Part shown: in pieces, positions 41,331 to 50,221 of the stretch
Layout of the letters: the number at the start of each line of letters is the position of its first letter
How positions within the stretch are numbered: the stretch's first letter is position 1
Assembly: GCF_002080455.1 (NCBI RefSeq)
Contig: NZ_CP020555.1
Location: 7,058,501-7,122,500, forward strand
Source: Streptomyces sp. Sge12
GTDB lineage: Bacteria; Actinomycetota; Actinomycetes; Streptomycetales; Streptomycetaceae
Reading direction: 5' to 3'
DNA: 64,000 nucleotides
The notes under the pieces: generated by a model
The model's input: only the letters and a program-made list of their open reading frames with translations
Database searches by the model: none
What the model was told of the DNA's origin: nothing
Made by a program: the position numbers and the translations under genes

Positions 41331-43703
41331 ATGGTCCAGCGCCCCGGAGTGCCGACCGCGCCCCAGCTCGTCCTGGTGACCGACTGGGGCGCCACCGAGA
41401 TGGAACCCGACCGGATCTACCACGTCGGTCGGGACCCCCTGTGCGAGATCTGTTTCGAAGATGCCCGCGTGTCCTGGCACCACGCGATCCTCAGACCCGA
41501 CGGCGACCACTGGACGCTGGAGGACGAGGGCAGCACCAACGGCACCTGGGCCGACGGCCACCGCGTCCACGAGTGGAGCGTCGGCGTCGGCACCGAACTG
41601 CGCTTCGGCAGCGTCGACGACGGGCCGCGCGCCGCGGTCGTCGGCCCCGTGCCGCCGCCGCCCCCCGAACCGGGTGCCGGCAGTCCGTCGCGGATCGCGA
41701 ACGCGGCGGTGACCGGCACCTTCCGGCAGCCGACGACCGTACGCCCGCTGCCCGTCCGCACCGCCGTCCGCATCGGCCGCGCCCCCGACAGCGATCTCGT
41801 CGTCGACGACCTCACCGTCTCCCGCCGGCACGCCGAACTGCACGCGCTCGCCGACGGCACCTACCAGATCGTCGACCTCGGCAGCCACAACGGGACCTAC
41901 CTCAACGGCACCGCCGTGAACCGCGCCGCCCCCGTCACCGAGGGCGACATCGTCGGCATCGGCCACTCGGTCTTCTGCCTCGTCGGCGACCAGCTCCAGG
42001 AGTTCGTCGACACCGGAGAGGTCTCCCTCGACGTCCAGGACCTCACCGTCACCGTCGACAACGGCCGCAAGACCCTCCTCGACGGGATCTCCTTCCCGGT
42101 CGGCGTCAAATGCCTGCTCGCCGTCGTGGGCCCCAGCGGAGCCGGCAAGTCCACCCTGCTCGGAGCCCTGACCGGCCTGCGCCCCGCCGACCGGGGCACC
42201 GTCCTCTACGACGGGCGCGACCTCTACCGCGACTACGCCGAACTGCGCAGCCGCATCGGGCTCGTCCCCCAGGACGACATCCTGCACACCCAGCTCACCG
42301 TCCGGCGCGCCCTCACCTACGCCGCCGAACTGCGCTTCCCGCAGGACACCGCCCCGGCCGAACGCCAGGCCCGGGTCGACGAGGTGATCGGCGAACTCGG
42401 CCTCGAACAGCGCGCCGACCAGCCCATCCACAGCCTCTCCGGCGGACAGCGCAAACGCGTCTCCGTCGCCCTGGAACTGCTCACCAAGCCCTCCCTGCTC
42501 TTCCTGGACGAGCCCACCTCCGGCCTCGACCCCGGCATGGACCGCTCGGTGATGAACATGCTGCGCGACCTCGCCGACGACGGCCGCACGGTCATCGTCG
42601 TCACCCACAGCGTGCTCAACCTCGAAGGGTGCGACCGCCTCCTGGTCCTCGCCCCCGGCGGGCGCATCGCCTACTACGGCCCCCCTGCGGAGGCCCTCGG
42701 CTTCTTCGGCTTCGAACAGTGGCCCGAGGCCTTCGAAGCCTTCGAGAACGACCGCGAGCGCGACTGGGCGGGCGAGTACCGGGACTCGCCCCTGCACCGC
42801 CGCAACGTCGACGTCACCGCCGGCCGGCTGCCGCTCGCGGCGCAGGCCGAACGGGCCGCCGGCGTCCCGCCGCAGCCACCCGTCAAGGCCCAGAGCTGGG
42901 GCTCCCAGCTCTCCACGCTGATCCGCCGGTACGCCGCCGTGCTCAGGTCCGACCGGACCTTCCTGGTCATCATGATCGGGCTGCCGTTCGTCATGGCCGC
43001 GATGACCCGCGCGCTGTCCGGCAGCGCCCTCACCCTCGACACCGCGCTGAACGCCCTGTTCATCCTGTGCGTGGGCGGCGTCCTGATGGGCGCCGCGAAC
43101 GCGGTGCGCGAACTCGTCAAGGAACGCGTCATCTACCAGCGCGAGAGATCCGTGGGCCTGTCCCGCTCGGCCTACCTGATGTCCAAAGTGGTGGTCCTCG
43201 GCGTGATCACCGTCGCCCAGGCCGTCGTCCTCACCGTGGTCGGCCTCGCCGGGGTGAAGACCAACGCCCCGAACGGCCGCGGCCTCTTCATGCCACCCCT
43301 GATCGAGATCACCCTCGCCGTCGCCCTGCTGTCCGTCACCGCGATGCTGCTCGGCCTGCTGATCTCCGCCCTGGTGACCAAGGAGGAGGTCACCATGCCG
43401 CTCCTGGTCCTCCTCACGATCGTCCAGGTGGTCTTCTGCGGATCCCTGCTGAAACTCACCGGCGTCCCCGTCATCGAGCAGTTCGCCTGGTTCGTACCGG
43501 CCCGGTGGGCCATGGCCGCGATGGCGGCCACCATCGACCTCGGCGCGATCATGCCCGGCACCATCACCGAGGACCCGCTCTTCGACCACAAGCCCCACCT
43601 GTGGCTCATCGAGATGGGCGTGCTCGTCGCCCTCGCCGTGCTGTTCGGATTGCTGGTCTCCCGGCTGTTGCGCCGCCACGAGCCGACCATCATGCGGAAG
43701 TAG
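41331..43703 (+). CDS. FHA-FHA-ABC transporter ATPase/permease (Rv1747-like)
   Basis: The 790-residue protein has two FHA domains, about 15-105 (HVGRDP, RVSWHHAIL, DEGSTNGTW) and 140-220 (RIGRAPDSDL, TVSRRHAEL, DLGSHNGTYLNG), with phospho-Thr-binding residues present in both. An ABC domain at 235-470 has Walker A GPSGAGKSTLLGAL near 266, signature SLSGGQRKRVSV and Walker B LLFLDEPTSGLDPG. Six membrane helices follow (530-785), as in ABC2-type half exporters of the ABCG kind. Mycobacterial Rv1747 has the same architecture and is phosphorylated by the neighbouring kinase PknF. Here the kinase is two genes downstream in the same operon. Confidence 0.92.
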   Translation: MVQRPGVPTAPQLVLVTDWGATEMEPDRIYHVGRDPLCEICFEDARVSWHHAILRPDGDHWTLEDEGSTNGTWADGHRVHEWSVGVGTELRFGSVDDGPRAAVVGPVPPPPPEPGAGSPSRIANAAVTGTFRQPTTVRPLPVRTAVRIGRAPDSDLVVDDLTVSRRHAELHALADGTYQIVDLGSHNGTYLNGTAVNRAAPVTEGDIVGIGHSVFCLVGDQLQEFVDTGEVSLDVQDLTVTVDNGRKTLLDGISFPVGVKCLLAVVGPSGAGKSTLLGALTGLRPADRGTVLYDGRDLYRDYAELRSRIGLVPQDDILHTQLTVRRALTYAAELRFPQDTAPAERQARVDEVIGELGLEQRADQPIHSLSGGQRKRVSVALELLTKPSLLFLDEPTSGLDPGMDRSVMNMLRDLADDGRTVIVVTHSVLNLEGCDRLLVLAPGGRIAYYGPPAEALGFFGFEQWPEAFEAFENDRERDWAGEYRDSPLHRRNVDVTAGRLPLAAQAERAAGVPPQPPVKAQSWGSQLSTLIRRYAAVLRSDRTFLVIMIGLPFVMAAMTRALSGSALTLDTALNALFILCVGGVLMGAANAVRELVKERVIYQRERSVGLSRSAYLMSKVVVLGVITVAQAVVLTVVGLAGVKTNAPNGRGLFMPPLIEITLAVALLSVTAMLLGLLISALVTKEEVTMPLLVLLTIVQVVFCGSLLKLTGVPVIEQFAWFVPARWAMAAMAATIDLGAIMPGTITEDPLFDHKPHLWLIEMGVLVALAVLFGLLVSRLLRRHEPTIMRK

Positions 43704-43708
43704 ACTTC

Positions 43709-44425
43709 ATGAGCAGCTCGATGGGACGCCCGGGAGGCGAGGTGGAGGACTTCACACCCACCCACGTGGTGCCGCAGGAGGGCCTGTCCGCCTGGGAGGC
43801 GCCCGACGTCAGCCGGCCGACGGTGCCCCTCGACGCCTTCCTGCCCGTGCAGCTGCTGTCCCGCCGCGGGGAGTGGGGGGAGGTGCTGTGCGCCAACGGC
43901 TGGTCCGCCTGGGTGGACGGACGGCTGCTGGTCGCCGTGCCCCGCCCGCCACCGACGGCCGGGAAGAAGCCCCCGGTCCGCTCCGAGGACCCGAGGCCGC
44001 TGCTCACGCGGGGCGCCGAGACCCTGGAACGCTACCGGCGGGCCGTGGACGAGCTCGCCTCGGGACGGATCGACATCGACGCCTTCCGCCGCTCGGTACG
44101 CGGGCTGCGGGCCGGCGTGGTCATCGACGGCGAGTCGGTGTGGCTGTACGAGGAGAAGTCGGGCCGCTGGCTCTACGACGATGGGGACCGGATGTCGACC
44201 TTCGCCGTCGCCGCCGGCCCGGGCGGCCCGCCGGCGCAGGCAGCGGCACCACCGCCACCGCCGCCCGCGGACACGGACCCGGCCGGGCGGCCCCCCGTAC
44301 GCAGGGAGCCGACGCCGACCGACGCGGTCGGGATCCCGCGCGAAGGCGCCGGGGAGCGGTCCGACCGGGCGGTGGCCCATGACCCGACGCGGATCGTCGA
44401 CACCCGCGACCCCGGAGGCGGCTGA
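43709..44425 (+). CDS. SH3-like domain protein of the FHA-ABC/kinase operon
   Basis: The 238-residue product begins MSSSMGRPGGEVEDFTPTHV. Near residues 48-75 it has an SH3-like strand pattern (LLSRRGEWGEVLCANGWSAWVDGRLLVAV). A helical region follows (ETLERYRRAVDELASGRIDIDAFRRSVRGL), then a short beta part ending in GKWLYDD-like residues (SGRWLYDDGDR), and a long Pro/Ala disordered tail with candidate Thr targets (EPTPTDAV, DPTRIVDT). It starts five bases after the transporter stop and ends two bases before the kinase start, so it is firmly part of the operon. Its tail could be the phospho-Thr ligand of the FHA domains; that is inference. Confidence 0.8.
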   Translation: MSSSMGRPGGEVEDFTPTHVVPQEGLSAWEAPDVSRPTVPLDAFLPVQLLSRRGEWGEVLCANGWSAWVDGRLLVAVPRPPPTAGKKPPVRSEDPRPLLTRGAETLERYRRAVDELASGRIDIDAFRRSVRGLRAGVVIDGESVWLYEEKSGRWLYDDGDRMSTFAVAAGPGGPPAQAAAPPPPPPADTDPAGRPPVRREPTPTDAVGIPREGAGERSDRAVAHDPTRIVDTRDPGGG

Positions 44426-44427
44426 CG

Positions 44428-45477
44428 GTGGACGAGGAGCGGGCGGAGCCCGCCGGCGGGACCCCCGGCGACCTGCGCGGGCAGCAGATCGCCGGTTACC
44501 TGGTGGAGAGAGTGATCGGGCGCGGCGGAATGGCCGTCGTCTACGAGGCGCGGGACCTGCGGCTCGACCGCAGGGTGGCGCTGAAACTGCTGGCCCCCGA
44601 GCTGTCCCGGAACGACACCTTCAGGCGGCGCTTCGCCCACGAGTCGAAGGTGGCCGCCACCATCGAGCACCCGCACATCGTGCCCGTGTTCGAGGCGGGG
44701 GAGGCGGACGGACTCCTCTACATCGCCATGCGCCTCGTCGAGGGGCCGGACCTGCGCGTGATGCTGGACCGGACGGGGCCGCTGCCGCTGGACACGGCCG
44801 CACGGATCACCGGCCAGGTGGCGTCCGCGCTGGACGCGGCCCACGCCCACGACCTGGTCCACCGGGACGTGAAGCCGGGCAACATCCTGATCGCCCCGGG
44901 CCCGGACCGGGACCACCCGGAACACGCCTACCTCACGGACTTCGGGTTGATGAAGAAGTCGCTGTCACTGACCGGATTCACGACCGACGGCCAGTTCGTC
45001 GGGACCGTGGCCTACGTGGCGCCGGAACAGATCTCGGGCAAGCCCGTGGACGGCCGGTGCGACGTCTACGGGCTCGGGTGCGTCGTCTACGAGGCCCTGA
45101 CGGGCGAACCGCCCTTCCAGCGCGACGAGGACATCGCCCTGCTGTGGGCCCACCAGTACGACACGCCGCCGGCCCCGAGCAGCCTGCGGCCCGGGCTGCC
45201 GGAGGCCGTGGACGAGGTACTCGGGAAGGCGCTGGCCAAATCGCCGGACGACCGGTGGAACAGCTGCCTGGAGTTCGCCGGAGCCCTGCGGCAGGCGGGC
45301 GCGGGCGCCGGGCCGGGGACGGAAACCGAACCGCCGGTGACCGGGTCGGCGGATGATGCGCCGGCGGCCGGAGCCGCGCCCGGCGCCCTGCCCGCCCCGC
45401 CGCCGGTGCCGCGGTGGGCGCTGCCGGTGTTCAGCACGCCCGTGCCCGGGAGCCCGGCGGAGGGCGGCGCGGGCTGA
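44428..45477 (+). CDS. cytosolic Ser/Thr protein kinase of the FHA-ABC operon
   Basis: The 349-residue product starts at GTG two bases after the previous stop. The kinase domain spans residues 22-285: Gly loop VIGRGGMAVVYEARD, Lys in VALKLL, HRDVKPGNILI, DFG in YLTDFGLMKK, an activation loop with several Ser/Thr residues (SLSLTGFTTDGQFVGT) and YVAPEQISG. After about 285 the chain is Pro/Ala-rich without a membrane segment, unlike PknF, so the kinase is soluble. By context its main substrates are the FHA-ABC transporter and the SH3-like protein, which is inferred from the mycobacterial pair. Confidence 0.92.
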   Translation: MDEERAEPAGGTPGDLRGQQIAGYLVERVIGRGGMAVVYEARDLRLDRRVALKLLAPELSRNDTFRRRFAHESKVAATIEHPHIVPVFEAGEADGLLYIAMRLVEGPDLRVMLDRTGPLPLDTAARITGQVASALDAAHAHDLVHRDVKPGNILIAPGPDRDHPEHAYLTDFGLMKKSLSLTGFTTDGQFVGTVAYVAPEQISGKPVDGRCDVYGLGCVVYEALTGEPPFQRDEDIALLWAHQYDTPPAPSSLRPGLPEAVDEVLGKALAKSPDDRWNSCLEFAGALRQAGAGAGPGTETEPPVTGSADDAPAAGAAPGALPAPPPVPRWALPVFSTPVPGSPAEGGAG

Positions 45478-45492
45478 GCCCGCGCGCGGCCC

Positions 45493-46812
45493 CTATCGCT
45501 CAGGGGGCGTGCCGGATCGCTCAGGGGGCGTGCCGGTCGCCGCGGACGGCTCGTCGACCCGGCCGCGGCGGTGCAGCGGACGGGCCAGGAGGGCGCCCAG
45601 GAAGCCAGCCACCGCGCCCCACAGCAGGCCGAGGCCGACGTTGCGCCACAGCACGGGCTCCAGCCGGACCTGGCCGCCGAGTCCGTCCACGTCACCGAGG
45701 CCGAGCAGGGAGAGCCCGAACTGCGCCTGGATCCGGCCCAGCAGGCAGACTGCCAGCGTCGCCAGCGCCAGGGCCACACCCAGGTGGAGCGCGTGCTGCC
45801 AGGCGCGTACGTGGGCGGGGGAGCGTACGGCGGCCAGTACGCCCGTGGCGAGCAGCAGCACGGCGGCCACCACCACCAGCCACCAGGCCCGGGCGTCCTG
45901 CTCGGCGAGCGAGGCCACATCGAACCGGGACGGGTCGGAGCCGCGCAGGACCTGGTCCAGCAGCTGCGGCATCGGCAGTCCGAAGGGCCCCTCGACATTG
46001 CCCTCCCAGGCGCCGCCGAAGCCGAGGGTGAGGGCGAGCCAGACCAGATTCGGCAGCCCGAGCAGGATCACGGCCAGGGTCCGTTCGGCGTGCCCCTGGG
46101 TGGCGGCCACGACCACGCCGACCCCGATGCCGAGGACGACGTAGGCGAGGAGCAGCAGCATCGTGGCGAAGGCGGCCGGCCGCAGCGCCGAGTGGAAGCG
46201 GACCAGCCGGGCCGGGAGCGGGGCGCGCCGCGAGACCAGCAGGGCGATCAGCAACAGGCCCAGGATCCACAGCAGTCCGTACAGGAGGGTGCCGGGCAGG
46301 TCGACCCGGAAGCCCACGGTCGGCGCGGAGTCCAGGAGTTCGGTGATCGTCCCGATGGGGGAGTCCTCGGTGGAGATACCGAAGGTCGCGCGGGCGAGGA
46401 AGGTGGTGCCCGTCAGCGCGAGGAGCCACAGCAGGACCAAGGGGACGGCCCGGCCGATGAGTTCACGGGGCCGGGCCACGGCCCGGTTGTGCAGGGGGCG
46501 CAGGAAGAGGTAGCCGGCCGTCAGGGCGCCGGCCAGGCTCACCGACAGGGGGACCACCGACAGGCTCGCGTCGGCCCCCGCCAGCGAACCGGCGCCGCCC
46601 GACACCTCCAGCACACCGCCGGCCGCCATCACCACGACCGCGGCGACCACGTGCGGGAAGGCGCCGCCCGGCAGGTCGCCCGCTCCGGCGCACAACAGCC
46701 CGGCGGCGGCGACCACTGCCATGATCACGAAGCCCGCAACGACGGCGAGGAGCGCGTCGCGCCACGCCTTCGCAGAGACCCCCGACGATGACGATCCCGG
46801 CGTCTGACTCAC
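45493..46812 (-). CDS. streptophobe family polytopic membrane protein
   Basis: The 439-residue product starts at GTG (MSQTPGSSSSGVSAKAWRDA). It has about eleven hydrophobic segments between residues 18 and 420 and very few charged residues; the C-terminus is hydrophilic and basic (RPLHRRGRVDEP) and ends in a short repeat (GTPPERSGTPPER). Size, hydrophobicity and composition fit the actinobacterial streptophobe family, which has no known function. It converges with the kinase operon (15 bp apart) and is divergent from the Pro/Ser-rich protein gene with 93 bp between starts. Both neighbours are often found with it in Streptomyces as far as I recall. Confidence 0.82.
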   Translation of the reverse strand: MSQTPGSSSSGVSAKAWRDALLAVVAGFVIMAVVAAAGLLCAGAGDLPGGAFPHVVAAVVVMAAGGVLEVSGGAGSLAGADASLSVVPLSVSLAGALTAGYLFLRPLHNRAVARPRELIGRAVPLVLLWLLALTGTTFLARATFGISTEDSPIGTITELLDSAPTVGFRVDLPGTLLYGLLWILGLLLIALLVSRRAPLPARLVRFHSALRPAAFATMLLLLAYVVLGIGVGVVVAATQGHAERTLAVILLGLPNLVWLALTLGFGGAWEGNVEGPFGLPMPQLLDQVLRGSDPSRFDVASLAEQDARAWWLVVVAAVLLLATGVLAAVRSPAHVRAWQHALHLGVALALATLAVCLLGRIQAQFGLSLLGLGDVDGLGGQVRLEPVLWRNVGLGLLWGAVAGFLGALLARPLHRRGRVDEPSAATGTPPERSGTPPER

Positions 46813-46905
46813 CCTGCCACCGTGACACCCTCGGCTTGCGGCCACCACCCGGACGGCGCACACAATGGTCCCCAGGGAACTCACTCCTCCTGGGAAGAAG
46901 AGCCC

Positions 46906-48528
46906 GTGACCACACAACCCTCCGGCCGACCGCCGTCTTCAGAACGCCCCACCGGGCCGCCTTCCGGCCCGCTCTCGGGCGGGCAGCAGGGCCCGCCGCC
47001 ACCCCCGCCGACGGGTCCGCCCGGCGGCCCCGGAGGCCAGGGTCAGGGCCCCGCGAAGGGGCCTTGGTGGCGATCGGTGCCACGGCTCGTCACCGCGCTC
47101 GTCGCGGTGGTGGCGGTCGTGGCCCTGGCCGTGGTCCTCACCCGCCCCAGCGGGACGTCCAATAACGCCGGTGGCGAGGTGTTCCTCCAGCCGGTGGCAG
47201 CCTCGGGCCCCGACCCCTTCACCGAGTCCGTGGCCGTGAAGGAGACGCCGCCACCGGAGAGCCCGACGCCGCAGAGCCGGCCGCCCTCTCCCCAGGGCAC
47301 CGGCTCCGCCCAGGTCAGCCCGAGCGCCAGCGCGAGCGCGCCGGTGGGCACCAAGAGCGTCAGCGGCTCCGCGCCGGGCGTGTACACGGGTACCAGGGAC
47401 TCCGTGAGCTGCGACGTCGAGAAGCTGATCGGTTCGCTGAACGCGGACCCCGCCAAGAACGCGGCCTTCGGCTCGGCCTTCGGCCTCCAGCCGGCCGCCG
47501 TTCCCGGTTACCTCCGCTCGCTCACGTCCGTGCAGCTGCGGATGGACACCCGGGTGACGAACCACAGCTACCGTGACGGCAAGCTCGTGCCCTACCAGGC
47601 CGTGCTCCAGGCCGGAACGGCCGTGCTGGTGGACGACCGGGGCGTACCGCGGGTGCGCTGCGCCTGCGGCAACCCGCTCGGCCCGCCGGTGCCGCTCAAG
47701 GCGAACCCGAAGCGGTTCGGCCAGACGTGGCCCTCCTACCAGCCGGCGAAGGTGGTGGCCGTCGCCCCGTCGGTGACCGTCATCAACAAGATCGTGATCT
47801 ACGACCCCGGCAACAACAGCTGGTACGAGCGCCCGAAGGGCGGCCACCCGGGCAAGCCGCAGCCGGACAAGCCGATACCCCCGCCGCCGGTCCCGACGCC
47901 GCCGTTCACGCCGACCCCGTCCGTGACGACCCCGAACCCGTCGTTCACCTCGCCGAGGCCTTCGGGTACCTCTCCGGGCCCGTCACCGTCGGTGACGTCG
48001 CCGAAGCCTTCGGGTACGTCCCCGAGCCCGTCACCGTCGGTGACGTCGCCGAAGCCTTCGGGTACCTCTCCGAGCCCGTCGCCGTCGGTGACGTCGCCAA
48101 AGCCCTCGGACACGTCCCCGAAGCCGTCGGGCACGACCCCGGCCCCGTCGCCGACGACCCCGAAGCCGTCCGACACGCCGTCGAAGTCGCCCTCCGAGGA
48201 GAAGTCGTCGCCGGCCCCGTCACCGACCCCCTCGCAGCCGCCGTCCGCGTCACCGTCGCAGGCACCCTCGGAGTCACCCTCCGAGAACAAGTCGCCCGCG
48301 CAGAGTCCGTCGAAGCCTGCGGTCGAGTCACCGGCACAGTCACCGGCGCCGAAGACCGAGCCTCCGCCGGCTGCCTCTCCCGTGCCTCCGCCGCCGGCCC
48401 AGACAGCACCCCAGCCGTCGCCTCCTCCGCCGCCGCCGGCCCAGACGGCCCCGGCCCCGGAGCCGGAAGAACCGGCCGAGACGGCCCCGGCTCCCGAGCC
48501 CGAGCCTGAGGCCCCCCAGGAGAGCTGA
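46906..48528 (+). CDS. DUF6777-like membrane-anchored protein with Pro/Ser-rich repeat tail
   Basis: The 540-residue product starts at GTG after GGGAAGAAG. Residues 1-53 are Pro/Gly-rich and cytosolic, a membrane segment lies at 58-80, and the extracytoplasmic part has a compact domain at about 88-310. That domain contains VFLQPVAASGPDPFTESVAV, YTGTRDSVSCDVEKLIGSL and RVRCACGNPLGPPVPLK. This matches what I recall of DUF6777. From 310 to the end the chain is low complexity with three exact 16-residue repeats (GTSPSPSPSVTSPKPS type) and many PAP/PSP steps. The tail probably spans the cell wall. Role unknown; phosphorylation or adhesion are possible. Confidence 0.75.
   Translation: MTTQPSGRPPSSERPTGPPSGPLSGGQQGPPPPPPTGPPGGPGGQGQGPAKGPWWRSVPRLVTALVAVVAVVALAVVLTRPSGTSNNAGGEVFLQPVAASGPDPFTESVAVKETPPPESPTPQSRPPSPQGTGSAQVSPSASASAPVGTKSVSGSAPGVYTGTRDSVSCDVEKLIGSLNADPAKNAAFGSAFGLQPAAVPGYLRSLTSVQLRMDTRVTNHSYRDGKLVPYQAVLQAGTAVLVDDRGVPRVRCACGNPLGPPVPLKANPKRFGQTWPSYQPAKVVAVAPSVTVINKIVIYDPGNNSWYERPKGGHPGKPQPDKPIPPPPVPTPPFTPTPSVTTPNPSFTSPRPSGTSPGPSPSVTSPKPSGTSPSPSPSVTSPKPSGTSPSPSPSVTSPKPSDTSPKPSGTTPAPSPTTPKPSDTPSKSPSEEKSSPAPSPTPSQPPSASPSQAPSESPSENKSPAQSPSKPAVESPAQSPAPKTEPPPAASPVPPPPAQTAPQPSPPPPPPAQTAPAPEPEEPAETAPAPEPEPEAPQES
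47965..48108 (+). repeat. three 48-bp in-frame tandem repeats
   Basis: Units at 47965-48012, 48013-48060 and 48061-48108 encode GTSPxPSPSVTSPKPS three times with nearly identical DNA. The low divergence suggests recent expansion or ongoing copy-number change in the wall-spanning tail of the DUF6777-like protein. Confidence 0.8.
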
Positions 48529-48540
48529 GCGCTCCCGTCC

Positions 48541-48583
48541 ATGACTGCGCCTCCTCCCCGGCACGGGGAGGAGGCGCAGTCAT
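48541..48583. terminator. perfect 20-bp stem bidirectional terminator
   Basis: ATGACTGCGCCTCCTCCCCG (48541-48560) and its exact reverse complement (48564-48583) flank a three-base GCA loop. It sits between the convergent genes ending at 48528 and 48610 and would stop transcription from both sides. Confidence 0.88.
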
Positions 48584-48609
48584 GATCGGCCCTGGCCCGG
48601 CCGGCCCGG

Positions 48610-48849
48610 TCAGGCCTTGCCGCGGCGGGTGAGCGCATCACCCGCCGCGCCGACCGCGAGCCCGAGGGCGATCATGACGACGTAGCTGTAGATCTCGTAG
48701 CCGTCGGGAGCGAGAAAGCGGACGAAGCCCATGAAGTGGATCCAGCCGAGCCACTCGTGGAGCAGGCCGCTCGCGCCGCCGACGACGAGGACGAAACAGA
48801 GCAGACCCGTGAGGGTCGCCACCGGGGACTTGGGATTGCTGGAGGTCAT
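48610..48849 (-). CDS. small membrane protein with two transmembrane segments
   Basis: The 79-residue product begins MTSSNPKSPVATLTGLLCFV. Hydrophobic segments lie at about 10-30 and 55-72; the loop between them contains HEWLGWIHFMGFVRFLAPDGYE and the tail is basic (TRRGKA). I recognise no function; similar short two-helix proteins are widespread in Streptomyces. It has its own terminator and is divergent from the histidine kinase gene. Confidence 0.65.
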   Translation of the reverse strand: MTSSNPKSPVATLTGLLCFVLVVGGASGLLHEWLGWIHFMGFVRFLAPDGYEIYSYVVMIALGLAVGAAGDALTRRGKA

Positions 48850-48974
48850 GCCCCGACGCTAGGCGCGGGGCCCGCGGCCCGGAATCGGCCTTTGGGCGGC
48901 CGGCTGTCGTACTTAAGTATCCGGAGCGGGGCGCGGACTCCCGGGCGCGGGCGGGCCCACGTACATTCCGGACC

Positions 48975-50150
48975 ATGCGCCGTATCCACCGCACCCGTCG
49001 GGACTGGGCCGCCGACCTGGGCCTGTTCCTCTTCGCCGCGTGCTTCGCCGCCGTCAGTTCGCAGTCCATCCCGGTACCGGAGAGCCTCGGCGCGGGATGG
49101 CGGGCCGCCGACCAGGTGGTCGGCGGACTGGGGTGCGCGGCGGTCCTGCTGCGACGGCGTTGGCCCGTCCAGCTCGCCGTGGTGCTGCTCCTGGCCGGCA
49201 GCGTGGCGCACTATCTGACCGGGCCGGCGATGGTCGCGGTGTTCACCGTGGCCGCGACCCGGCCGTGGAAGGCCACGGCATGGGTGGCGGCGCTGGCCTT
49301 CGGCCCGCTGCCCGTCTTCCTGTGGCGGCTGCCGGAGATGTCCGAGGAGCGGGCAGGTGCGGCGGTGACCTACTTCGCCCTGATCGCCGGATCCATCGGC
49401 TGGGGACTGTTCCGGCGTTCCCGCCGGCAGCTGATCGCCTCGCTGCGCGAGCGTGCCGAGCTGGCCGAGGCGGACGCGGAGTCGCGGGCCGAGCGGGCCC
49501 GGATGGAGGCCCGGGAGGAGATCGCCCGCGAGATGCACGACGTACTCGGCCACCGGCTGTCGCTCCTCAGCGTCCACGCGGGCGCCCTGGAGTTCAATCC
49601 CGGCGCCCCGCGGGCGGAGATCGAGCGGGCCGCCGGCGTCGTGCGCGAGAGCGCCCACCTGGCACTGCACGACCTGCGCGAGGTGATCGGCGTACTGCGG
49701 ACGGGTTCGGGCGACGGGCCCGCGGACGGCGAGCGCCCGCAGCCGGAACTGGCGGACCTGCCCCGGCTGGTGGCCGAGGGGAGGGCGGCGGGCGGCCGGA
49801 TCGAACTGGCCGGACCGCCCGAGGGGGCCGCGCCGCCCCCTCTGGTGGGGCGTACGGCGTACCGGATCGTGCAGGAGGCGCTGACCAACGTACGCAAGCA
49901 CGCGCCCGGCGCGCATGTCGACGTACGGGTGACCGGGGGCCCGGGCGACGGGCTGACGGTCGAGGTCCGCGACACCGGGTGCCCCGGACCGGATCCGGCC
50001 CGGGGCACGGTCCCGGAACCGGCCGTGCCCGGCGGCGGGCAGGGCCTGATCGGGCTCGCCGAACGCGCCCGGCTGGCGGGTGGGGAACTGACGGCCCTCC
50101 CCGCCGACGGCGGCTTCCGGGTGCACGCCTGGCTACCCTGGCAGCGCTGA
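48975..50150 (+). CDS. two-component sensor histidine kinase (HisKA_3/NarL-type)
   Basis: The 391-residue protein has five or so membrane segments in residues 12-145 without a large extracellular loop, a coiled linker, the HisKA_3 dimerisation helix with phospho-acceptor His in IAREMHDVLGHRLSLLS near 187, and an HATPase domain: N box RIVQEALTNVRKHAPGA, G1 VEVRDTG and G2 GGGQGLIGLAERARLAGG. The response regulator gene follows. TACATT at 48962-48967 lies about seven bases before the ATG, so the message may be leaderless. The signal is unknown; the membrane part resembles envelope-stress sensors of the DesK type. Confidence 0.92.
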   Translation: MRRIHRTRRDWAADLGLFLFAACFAAVSSQSIPVPESLGAGWRAADQVVGGLGCAAVLLRRRWPVQLAVVLLLAGSVAHYLTGPAMVAVFTVAATRPWKATAWVAALAFGPLPVFLWRLPEMSEERAGAAVTYFALIAGSIGWGLFRRSRRQLIASLRERAELAEADAESRAERARMEAREEIAREMHDVLGHRLSLLSVHAGALEFNPGAPRAEIERAAGVVRESAHLALHDLREVIGVLRTGSGDGPADGERPQPELADLPRLVAEGRAAGGRIELAGPPEGAAPPPLVGRTAYRIVQEALTNVRKHAPGAHVDVRVTGGPGDGLTVEVRDTGCPGPDPARGTVPEPAVPGGGQGLIGLAERARLAGGELTALPADGGFRVHAWLPWQR

Positions 50151-50221
50151 GCCGGCCGAGGGGCGACGGCGACGGCGAGGGGAACAGGCAAGCGGGAAGA
50201 GGAAAGAGGGGACAGGCGCGA

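Noticed and set aside
48541..48583. CRISPR-like or attachment-site interpretation of the perfect 20-bp inverted repeat
   Set aside because: A single hairpin with a three-base loop between convergent genes is best explained as a terminator.
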